A DNA stretch of 10,329 nucleotides from an uncultured Bdellovibrionales bacterium (GTDB taxonomy: Bacteria; Bdellovibrionota; Bdellovibrionia; Bdellovibrionales; UBA1609), in NCBI GenBank assembly GCA_937980625.1, contig CALJPJ010000179.1, positions 1 through 10,329 on the forward strand. The letters are read 5' to 3'. The notes under the pieces were generated by a model. That model searched no databases, was not told the origin of the DNA, and worked only from the letters and a program-made list of their open reading frames with translations. Each line of letters starts with the position of its first letter. The stretch's first letter is position 1. This document shows, piece by piece, positions 1-5,643 of this stretch. The position numbers were made by a program, and so were the translations under genes.

Positions 1-498
1 ATAACCCACACTGATTTTTACCCCACCAGCACTTCCATACTCAAAACTAATATCGTTATTATATTTTTTGGGAAAACCATAATAATCTCTCCCGGCCTGA
101 ATAGCGACTCCTAAGTTATCTTTTAGTTCAGCACTCGCATTAATATATACTGTTTTACCAATGTTGTTTGTAGCTGGGATGATAACATTAAACTCTTGAT
201 ATGAGTCACTAACCGGAAAAGACCAACTTTGAACATCAGAAAAAATTAAAAGTATAATAGCAGAATCTGGTCCGAATGGAGATGGAGCAATTGTAAAAGC
301 TGTTCCCTTAAATACATCTTCTAATTTAGATTTGTTAACTGTTAGAAAAACTGTAACGGCTTGATAATCGCTAGCTATATAAGGAAACTGAAAGCCTTTT
401 TGCTGATCATTCACTTCAGGTAGAGGGCATACATTTAAGCTTTGCGAAAAAGCTGGTACAGATAATATACATAACAACACAAATATTATAATTTTCAT
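1..498 (-). CDS. Exported acetoacetate-decarboxylase-like (ADC superfamily) protein, C-terminus cut by window edge
   Basis: An open frame reads from ATG at 498 down to position 1 without a stop, giving 166 residues of an incomplete protein. An AGGAG ribosome-binding site at 505-509 lies 6 nt from this ATG but only 1 nt from the ATG at 501-503, so the inner one is preferred. Residues 1-18 are a clear signal peptide (MK, hydrophobic run IIIFVLLCILSV, cleavage after A-F-S), so the product should be secreted or periplasmic. Residues 136-145 read GRDYYGFPKK, which resembles the active-site segment of acetoacetate decarboxylases. In Clostridium ADC the first lysine of the P-K-K motif forms the Schiff base; here that is K144. 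An upstream Y-Q-E (100-102) before a short I-I-P segment may supply the conserved glutamate. The family decarboxylates or otherwise transforms beta-keto acids, but characterised members are cytosolic, so the true substrate is unknown. Assignment rests on the motif and overall pattern, without alignment. Confidence 0.7.
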   Translation of the reverse strand, partial: MKIIIFVLLCILSVPAFSQSLNVCPLPEVNDQQKGFQFPYIASDYQAVTVFLTVNKSKLEDVFKGTAFTIAPSPFGPDSAIILLIFSDVQSWSFPVSDSYQEFNVIIPATNNIGKTVYINASAELKDNLGVAIQAGRDYYGFPKKYNNDISFEYGSAGGVKISVGY

Positions 499-503
499 TT
501 CAT

Positions 504-915
504 TCTCCTAAAATATCCATTTTTTTATGATTTTTTGAATTCTAGGACTATATGCTATCTACAGACTAAATAGAAACTATTTGAAAAATATACATTTATT
601 ACATTAACTAAATATCCAACATTAGACTGTAAGCAGAATAGAAGCACAAAAACTGTTAAATGACTCCATTTACAAATAAAAGCGTATACCTACGCAACAT
701 GGCTCATATACATATTAGTGATAATTCCTATATCGTTGGATGTGTTCGATCGAATAGTTTCATTACTACAGGGAGTAATTACTGGAAAAACAATTTCAAA
801 TTTTAATTGAATGATATAACACAACAAATTACTAAAGTAGAAAGCTCTTTAATTTAGTCATTTTTGTTTCAAGAGCTTGCGATATGCACCTAACTAAAAA
901 AGAGCTCTGACTTGC
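504..915. other. Intergenic region without a convincing gene (about 410 bp)
   Basis: This lies downstream of ruvB and upstream of the exported ADC-like gene, both on the minus strand, so it should hold the end of the ruv transcript and the promoter of the next gene. I see the AGGAG ribosome-binding site of the ADC-like gene at 505-509 but no clean -35/-10 pair for it. Short symmetric elements occur: AAATAG/CTATTT at 568-573/577-582, GCGTA/TACGC at 682-686/691-695, the 10-bp palindrome TTCGATCGAA at 745-754, AGTAATTACT at 774-783, and a set of AAGAGCTT-like elements at 842-908. None forms a textbook terminator. A 48-codon frame at 660-806 looks non-coding (see rejected items). Confidence 0.6.
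842..908 (-). terminator. Possible weak terminator or attenuator-like hairpin set downstream of ruvB
   Basis: Just past the ruvB stop, the minus-strand transcript would carry AGAGCTC followed by six T (from about 907 down to 896), then AAGCTCTT (878-871), then AAGAGCTT (849-842). The last two form a perfect 8-bp inverted repeat with a 21-nt loop, while the first can pair with the second over AGAGCT/AGCTCT. The two pairings are mutually exclusive. The T-tract follows the first element rather than a finished hairpin, and the tract after the distal stem is broken, so this is not a canonical rho-independent terminator. The position fits the end of the ruv operon. Confidence 0.25.
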
Positions 916-1905
916 TTATATTTCTAAATGGTTACGAGCTAACTGTGTAATTATACGGCCACGAGGTGTTTTTTGAATAAAACCCTCTTGTATTAAGTAG
1001 GGCTCATAAACTTCTTCAATTGTTCCAGCCTCTTCACTTAAACTAGCCGATATAGTTTCAATACCTACAGGACCGCCAGAAAATTTTTCTCCTATAGTTA
1101 ATAAAATTTTACGATCCATTTGATCTAAACCCAAACGATCCACTTCCAACTCATTCAAAGCATATTCAGCAATATCTAAATCTATTGTACCGTTACCTTT
1201 AACTTCAGCATAATCTCGTACACGCCTTAACAAACGGTTCGCAATTCTTGGCGTACCACGGCTACGACGAGCAATTTCTATTGCACCATCATCAACTAAA
1301 TCAACAGATAGTAATTTTGCTGAGCGTAATAAAATTTCTTTTAAATCTTGCTTTTTATAAAATGATAATCGCTCTATAATTCCAAACCGGTCTCTAAATG
1401 GAGGCTTTAACAGCCCGGCTCTAGTTGTCGCCCCCACAAGCGTGAACGGAGCCAATTGAAATCGCATAGAACGAGCACCTAATCCCTCACCAGTTATTAA
1501 GTCAATGTAATAGTCTTCCATGGCACTGTACAAATACTCTTCAACATCTTTACTTAGCCTATGTATTTCATCGATAAATAATAATGAACGAGGCTTCAGC
1601 CCTGTTAAGATTGCAGCTAGGTCACCTTTTTTATTTAAAGCTGGGCCCGATGAGGACTTAAAGTCTACATTTAGCTCATTTGCTAAAATATGTGATAATG
1701 TAGTTTTACCAAGCCCAGGAGGGCCAGAAAATAAACAATGATCTAAAGGCTCTTCTCTACCAACAGCAGCTTTAACAAATACATTTAACTTTTTCTTCAA
1801 GGCATCTTGACCGGGAAAGTCATCAAAGTTTTTAGGGCGAAGACTTTTCTCAAACCTTGGCTCTTCTTCTTGCGGCTTCATATTCGGCTCAATAATTCTT
1901 TCCAT
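916..1905 (-). CDS. ruvB: RuvB, Holliday junction branch-migration ATPase
   Basis: RuvB is the AAA+ motor that, as hexamers flanking RuvA tetramers, pulls DNA arms through Holliday junctions during recombinational repair. The 329-residue product is close to the usual length (E. coli 336). Visible motifs are the family N-terminal segment SLRPKNFDDFPGQ (21-33), Walker A GPPGLGKTT (61-69), Walker B LLFIDEIHRL (108-117), sensor 1 GATTRAG (158-164), the RDRFG arginine-finger region (171-175), sensor 2 RGTPRIANR (216-224), and a C-terminal winged-helix DNA-binding domain from about 256, ending with TPRGR (313-317). No key residue is missing. The gene lies 62 bp after ruvA with no terminator between them, so co-transcription is likely. 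The ATG at 1905 has only a distant AAGGA (about 12 nt); ATG at codon 9 is an alternative, but both fall before the conserved region. Confidence 0.97.
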   Translation of the reverse strand: MERIIEPNMKPQEEEPRFEKSLRPKNFDDFPGQDALKKKLNVFVKAAVGREEPLDHCLFSGPPGLGKTTLSHILANELNVDFKSSSGPALNKKGDLAAILTGLKPRSLLFIDEIHRLSKDVEEYLYSAMEDYYIDLITGEGLGARSMRFQLAPFTLVGATTRAGLLKPPFRDRFGIIERLSFYKKQDLKEILLRSAKLLSVDLVDDGAIEIARRSRGTPRIANRLLRRVRDYAEVKGNGTIDLDIAEYALNELEVDRLGLDQMDRKILLTIGEKFSGGPVGIETISASLSEEAGTIEEVYEPYLIQEGFIQKTPRGRIITQLARNHLEI

Positions 1906-1967
1906 ATAAAATTTAATTCCTTAGTAGTTCAAAATATATCTTAGTCTTTTAAAGCAACAATACAGAC

Positions 1968-2534
1968 TTACTGACTCAATGAGGCTAAGGCCTCTCTAAC
2001 TCCATCTTGCACTGTTGTATCATCACTCAACTTATCAACAACAAACTCCACGTCTGCCAATCTAAACCCAAGGTTAACAAGAGCAGAAACAATATCCTTT
2101 TTTGTAGAAAAATAACGTTTACTACCTTCATCAATAACTAATTTTCCTTTTAAACTTAAAATAATTTGTTCAGCTGTTTTTTTACCAACTTTAGGCAGTT
2201 TGACCAAACCCTTTACATCTCCATTATCAATAAGCGATATAATTTCATCAGTAGCCATTGCAGACAAGACACCAATAGCTAGTTTAGGCCCAACACCATT
2301 TACTTTTAACAGTGATAAAAAAAGTTTTTTTTCATTCATCGTAGAAAAGCCAAATAACTGAATATTATCTTCACGCACATGAGTGTAAACCCATACTGAA
2401 CAACTCGCTTGTCCATTAATACTTGTGATTGTATTTTCAGAACATAAAAGGCTGTAACCAACTCCCCTGACGTCAATTATAACTTCATTTGATGTTTCTG
2501 CAATAATAGGTTTACCTCGAAGATGACCGATCAT
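1968..2534 (-). CDS. ruvA: RuvA, Holliday junction DNA-binding subunit
   Basis: RuvA tetramers bind and flatten the four-way junction and load RuvB. The 188-residue product is slightly shorter than E. coli RuvA (203). It starts with the typical MIGHLRGK OB-fold strand. The family segment THVREDNIQLFGF (51-63) includes the acidic pin residues (E55, D56). Two helix-hairpin-helix motifs follow, KVNGVGPKLAI (77-87) and LPKVGKKTAEQ (113-123). Residues from about 143 match the small domain III that contacts RuvB, with the family ending ALVNLGF plus a three-helix tail. The start is supported by AAGGA about 9 nt upstream, which lies inside the last codons of ruvC. The ruvC stop is only 4 nt away, implying translational coupling. 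Confidence 0.96.
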   Translation of the reverse strand: MIGHLRGKPIIAETSNEVIIDVRGVGYSLLCSENTITSINGQASCSVWVYTHVREDNIQLFGFSTMNEKKLFLSLLKVNGVGPKLAIGVLSAMATDEIISLIDNGDVKGLVKLPKVGKKTAEQIILSLKGKLVIDEGSKRYFSTKKDIVSALVNLGFRLADVEFVVDKLSDDTTVQDGVREALASLSQ

Positions 2535-2538
2535 AATT

Positions 2539-3045
2539 TTAAATCCTTAATTTTAAACTTTTATCTAATTTGCTTTTTATACTAATGGCACTAGCATGGC
2601 ACAAAGCCAAGGCCAACGCATCTGACTCATCAAAACTTGTAATTTGTAAGTTCAAAAATTGATTTACAAAAGCTTGTACAGAATCTTTTCCACTAGCTCC
2701 AGAACCAGTAACTACTTTTTTAGCATACTTAGCTGCATATTCAAAAACTTCACAATCATGCCTAGCTGCAGAAAGAAGGCATACTCCTCGCACATGGCCT
2801 ATTTTAAAGGCACTATCGGCATTTTTGCCAAAAAATGCTTTTTCTATAGAAACTTGAGAAATATTATTTCTAGCAAAAACTTTACCTATTTCTTGACTTA
2901 AATAAAGTAGTTTAGAGCTAAAACTTAACTCCTTAGAAACACAAATTGTTCCACTTTCAATGTATGTGGATTGACTGTCTGAGTGATTAATCACTGCAAA
3001 CCCTGCAAATCTAGAACCCGGATCTATTCCTAATATTATTGCCAA
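2539..3045 (-). CDS. ruvC: RuvC, Holliday junction resolvase
   Basis: RuvC is the dimeric RNase H-fold endonuclease that cuts Holliday junctions in symmetry, working with RuvAB. I place the start at TTG 3043-3045, giving 168 residues beginning (M)AIILGIDPG, the normal RuvC N-terminus. It has an AGGA about 10 nt upstream. The in-frame ATG at 3114 would add 23 residues with no counterpart in the family and overlap the divergent gene starting at 3106. With the TTG start the four catalytic acids are D8 (in GIDPG), E68 (in SIEKAFFGKN), D139 and D142 (in FDESDALALALCH), matching E. coli D7, E66, D138 and D141. The segment KIGHVRG near residues 81-87 is also typical. It is the first gene of the ruvC-ruvA-ruvB unit. 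Confidence 0.95.
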   Translation of the reverse strand: MAIILGIDPGSRFAGFAVINHSDSQSTYIESGTICVSKELSFSSKLLYLSQEIGKVFARNNISQVSIEKAFFGKNADSAFKIGHVRGVCLLSAARHDCEVFEYAAKYAKKVVTGSGASGKDSVQAFVNQFLNLQITSFDESDALALALCHASAISIKSKLDKSLKLRI

Positions 3046-3105
3046 GTTAATATTTCCTATAATGAAATGGTTGAAACCATATATAAGCCATGAGACTATA
3101 ATTTT
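3046..3105. promoter_or_regulatory. Divergent promoter region between ruvC and the TPR gene
   Basis: The 60 bp between the ruvC TTG start and the divergent ATG must serve both directions, with promoters possibly reaching into either gene. On the plus strand a perfect TATAAT occurs at 3097-3102, but it is so close to the ATG at 3106 that it would give a leaderless or near-leaderless message; TTGAAA at 3071-3076 is 20 bp away, longer than the usual 17. A second TATAAT is at 3058-3063. A perfect 6+6 bp dyad, ATGGTT-GA-AACCAT (3067-3080), sits in the middle and could be an operator. No sequence resembling a LexA box known to me is evident. Exact promoters cannot be assigned. Confidence 0.4.
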
Positions 3106-3867
3106 ATGGATCAATCAACTGTAGAAACCATAGAAAAATACCAAGCTGAGTATAATAAAAACCCAAATTCCAAGGTTTTTGCTCCATTAGCTGACGGCTA
3201 CAGAAAACTAGGGCAGTTTAATCAGGCCATTGCCATTTTAAAAAATGGACTAAAATTTCATAAAAACTTTTCTGGTGGACACGTTGTGTTAGGTCGAGTT
3301 TTATTAGACATGGGTGATGAAGGCAAAGCCCTCCAATCTTTTTTAAAAGCCACCGAACTTGATCAAAATAATATTTTAGCTCATAAAATGCTTGCTGAGT
3401 CATACTTAAAATCTAGAGAGGTAAAAAAAGCTTTAGCCTCTTACAAAATGGTTTTATTTTTGAGACCAACAGATAAAGCTTCACTAGAAAAAATTAAAAA
3501 ACTTGAAAGCCTAACTGCTGAAGAGTTTGAAAATGATAGCTTTAAAGTTAAAAAAATAAACTATTCCACTTTTAATCCTGAAGACAAACCTCAAAATAGA
3601 CTTCTTGAAAGAGCTCTTTCTCTTGCTGATGCATTTTTAGTCCGCAGTGAGTTTGAAAAATCTTTTAATGTTTTAACTGACGCTAGAAATCACTTCGGTG
3701 ATCATCCAGAAATTATTAAACGACTTCAGTTAATTGATACTAATATTGAAAAAAAACCAGATTATAATGGTGACCAAATTATTAAAAACAAAGATACTAA
3801 ATACAACAATGAACGTATTGACCAATTACAGAACATACTTAAAAACATTAAAAATAGAAAAAACTAA
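3106..3867 (+). CDS. TPR-repeat protein, function unknown
   Basis: This 253-residue protein has no signal peptide or membrane segment and is expected to be cytoplasmic. After a short lead, about residues 23-124 form three consecutive tetratricopeptide repeats: VFAPLADGYRKLGQFNQAI (24-42), then GGHVVLGRVLLDMGDEGKAL (57-76), then AHKMLAESYLKSREVKKAL (92-110), each followed by a second helix and a Pro, Asp or Asn turn. A less regular helical part (about 165-210) and a Lys/Asn-rich polar tail with a probable helix at the end follow. The opening pattern, PNSKVFAPLADGYRKLG, recurs in TPR proteins of delta-proteobacterial lineages, but I know of no assigned function. TPRs mediate protein-protein contacts, so an adaptor role is an inference. 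The ATG has no strong Shine-Dalgarno. efp follows after 24 bp, so the two are probably co-transcribed. Confidence 0.85.
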   Translation: MDQSTVETIEKYQAEYNKNPNSKVFAPLADGYRKLGQFNQAIAILKNGLKFHKNFSGGHVVLGRVLLDMGDEGKALQSFLKATELDQNNILAHKMLAESYLKSREVKKALASYKMVLFLRPTDKASLEKIKKLESLTAEEFENDSFKVKKINYSTFNPEDKPQNRLLERALSLADAFLVRSEFEKSFNVLTDARNHFGDHPEIIKRLQLIDTNIEKKPDYNGDQIIKNKDTKYNNERIDQLQNILKNIKNRKN

Positions 3868-3891
3868 ATCTAATACAGGAGTTATTAAAAA

Positions 3892-4455
3892 ATGCATTCT
3901 ACAAGTGATTTCAAACGGGGACTTAAGTTGTTATTAGATGGCGAACCATATTCTATTGTTGATTTTCAACACCATAAACCAGGCAAAGGTAACTCCGTAA
4001 CTAGAACAAAATTAAAGCACCTCATCAGTGGAAATAACCTAGAAAAAACATTTAAATCTGGAGAAAAATTTCCAATCCCAGATGTTGAATATTCAGATAT
4101 GAAGTTTTTATATAGTGATGACAATGGATTTCACTTTATGAACCCTAGTAACTTTGAACAACTGGATATGGACCCAAGTATTGTAGGTGATGCTAAAAAT
4201 TTTATCATTGAGGACCTGGAGGTTAAAGTCTGCTTTTTTAACGAGCGCGCCGTAGGTATAGAATTGCCTAAGACTGTAAACTTAAAAGTTGCTCAAACTG
4301 ACCCTGGACTAAAAGGCAATACAGTATCTAATACCACTAAGCCAGCCACTCTTGAAACAGGCTTTATTGTACACGTGCCCCTACACATCAGTGAAGGTGA
4401 CCTTTTAAAAGTGAATACCGAAGAGGGGAAATACATGGAAAGAGTGAACCTATAG
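3892..4455 (+). CDS. efp: Translation elongation factor P (EF-P)
   Basis: EF-P binds between the ribosomal P and E sites and rescues ribosomes stalled on consecutive prolines. The 187-residue length is standard. The N-terminal KOW-like domain carries the tip loop HHKPGKGNSVTRTKLK (27-42), in which K32 corresponds to the lysine (K34 in E. coli) that is beta-lysylated by EpmA/EpmB in many bacteria; an arginine, as in the rhamnosylated type, is not present. The OB domains follow, with LPKTVNLKVAQTDPGLKGNT (125-144) and the C-terminal signature TKPATLETGFIVHVP (149-163), then ISEGD. AGGAG at 3877-3881, 10 nt upstream, supports the start. It is the last gene of a two-gene unit with the TPR protein: its stop codon lies inside the terminator hairpin. 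No modification-enzyme genes are seen in this window. Confidence 0.97.
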   Translation: MHSTSDFKRGLKLLLDGEPYSIVDFQHHKPGKGNSVTRTKLKHLISGNNLEKTFKSGEKFPIPDVEYSDMKFLYSDDNGFHFMNPSNFEQLDMDPSIVGDAKNFIIEDLEVKVCFFNERAVGIELPKTVNLKVAQTDPGLKGNTVSNTTKPATLETGFIVHVPLHISEGDLLKVNTEEGKYMERVNL

Positions 4456-4470
4456 GTCCACTCTTTTTTT
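4439..4470 (+). terminator. Rho-independent terminator overlapping the efp stop codon
   Basis: The stem is AAAGAGTG (4439-4446) paired with CACTCTTT (4459-4466), extended by ACC/GGT (4448-4450/4455-4457) after one A-C mismatch, with loop TATA (4451-4454). The 3' arm runs into uninterrupted T to 4470. The efp stop TAG (4453-4455) spans the loop and the first base of the 3' arm. It separates the TPR-efp unit from the downstream TPR-tamB unit. Confidence 0.92.
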
Positions 4471-4518
4471 CTTATTTAAAGTGAGTACTTTTTTCCTAGC
4501 CTAGACCCTGTAATTATC

Positions 4519-4558
4519 TAAAATTCCTAATGAATTTTAAATGAAAATACACTATAAT
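4519..4558 (+). promoter_or_regulatory. Promoter of the TPR-tamB-Omp85 unit, with overlapping inverted repeat
   Basis: A perfect -10 hexamer TATAAT lies at 4553-4558, with only a poor -35 (ATGAAT, 4530-4535, 17-bp spacing). It would start transcription near 4565, about 30 nt before the TTG start, in a gap isolated from efp by a terminator. A perfect 8-bp inverted repeat, TAAAATTC/GAATTTTA (4519-4526/4532-4539, 5-nt loop), covers the -35 position and could bind a regulator. Repeats of this size are expected by chance in DNA this AT-rich. Confidence 0.5.
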
Positions 4559-4593
4559 TAAACCTTAATTTTACTTGTTTAGAGAGGTTTTTT

Positions 4594-5643
4594 TTGCCAA
4601 ACAAAAGTGAAATAGATATTTCATTTTTACTAATGAATGACAGACCAGTTGCTGGCATTGTGTCTGATTGCTTAACCAACATACATGATAGCTCATTCAG
4701 TCGTAATGATAAAATTGCACATCTTTACTTTGCCCTCAATGCTGGCGAAAAAAGCGCAGTACTTCGCACTTTACGAGAGTGGCCTAATAAAGAAAAATTT
4801 TTTCCGTGGGAAGTATTTTTGGCAACACTCTTATGTGCGGGAGAAAAATTATCCGATGATGAGTTTAGTGAATTAATCAGCTACTTAAGTGTCCACTCTA
4901 AAAAATTACCTATGTCGCCTCAATACATTAAATTGAATAAAAACTTTGCCCTTAAAGTCCGTGAATATCAAGACAGTTTAAACTATGAGTCCAATAGAAA
5001 AATTAAACTACTTTGGGACAAATTATACTTTATCCAAGGGAAAGACTTAGTCGAAGAAGAGATTAAAGTTTTAGAACTTCTTAAAGTATATGATCCTCAT
5101 AATGAAGAGCTAAAAACACATATAGAACGAGTTGATAAAAAAGCCGCTCTTAATGTTTTTAAATCACCTAAAAAAACTTCATATGAAGAAGACTATAACT
5201 CTTATTTACAATCAGACCTTTCTAAAGATGATATAATTTTTTGTCAAAATATCTTTGACACGATCAAAGAGAGTACAACCAAAGGAAGTGGAGTTTATTT
5301 TGACTTTGCTATCCTATTTTATCAACTTGAAGCCTACAGCTTCGCTCTTAAGTCTATTGAGCTCTCCCCTAATTGCCTTAAAAAGGATTGGTTTTTATTA
5401 GAGTTACTATTTTTATCAAAGCGCTATTTTGAGTGTATCGATCTTGCAGATCGACTATACCAAACATACAAAAACAGGCCTGATATACAGTTTGCGAGCC
5501 TTTATCAAAAAGCTCAAGCTCTATGGGTCATTGGTAGTAAAGGTGAAGCTTTGGATCTTATGCAAGCTATTGTTAATGCCAGGCCAGAGTACAGATCTGC
5601 TTATGAAATACTACATAGCTGGAAGGACAAAATAATTTCATGA
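4594..5643 (+). CDS. TPR-like helical protein coupled to tamB, function unknown
   Basis: The 349-residue product starts at TTG (4594-4596), chosen because AGAGAGG (4581-4587) sits 6 nt upstream; the next ATG (4633) has no such site. There is no signal peptide or membrane helix, so a cytoplasmic location is expected. The chain looks mostly alpha-helical. Residues about 234-262 (FDFAILFYQLEAYSFALKSI), 266-295 (FLLELLFLSKRYFECIDLAD) and 302-332 (SLYQKAQALWVIGSKGEAL) have TPR-like helix pairs; the last is the clearest. The N-terminal two thirds show no domain I recognise. Its stop overlaps the tamB start (ATGA at 5640-5643), so translation of the two is probably coupled and a related role in envelope biogenesis is plausible, though unproven. 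The TPR at 3106-3867 has a different layout and is probably not a recent duplicate. Confidence 0.8.
   Translation: MPNKSEIDISFLLMNDRPVAGIVSDCLTNIHDSSFSRNDKIAHLYFALNAGEKSAVLRTLREWPNKEKFFPWEVFLATLLCAGEKLSDDEFSELISYLSVHSKKLPMSPQYIKLNKNFALKVREYQDSLNYESNRKIKLLWDKLYFIQGKDLVEEEIKVLELLKVYDPHNEELKTHIERVDKKAALNVFKSPKKTSYEEDYNSYLQSDLSKDDIIFCQNIFDTIKESTTKGSGVYFDFAILFYQLEAYSFALKSIELSPNCLKKDWFLLELLFLSKRYFECIDLADRLYQTYKNRPDIQFASLYQKAQALWVIGSKGEALDLMQAIVNARPEYRSAYEILHSWKDKIIS

Noticed and set aside
660..806. A 48-codon plus-strand frame starting MTPFTNKSVY in the ruvB/ADC-like gap
   Set aside because: It has no ribosome-binding site, its first codon positions are not enriched in G+C as in real genes here, and I recognise no similarity. 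Open frames of this size are common in AT-rich DNA.
1520..1741. Plus-strand frame of 73 codons antisense to ruvB
   Set aside because: It lies wholly inside the strongly conserved Walker A/B region of ruvB on the other strand, and the translation has no recognisable features.
3734..3937. Plus-strand frame of 67 codons overlapping the TPR gene end and the efp start
   Set aside because: It is out of frame with both supported genes, Lys/Ile/Thr-rich by composition, and has no ribosome-binding site of its own.
4471..4593. Possible riboswitch or small RNA in the efp/TPR gap
   Set aside because: The predicted transcript leader is only about 30 nt, too short for a riboswitch, and nothing beyond the promoter and one inverted repeat is visible.
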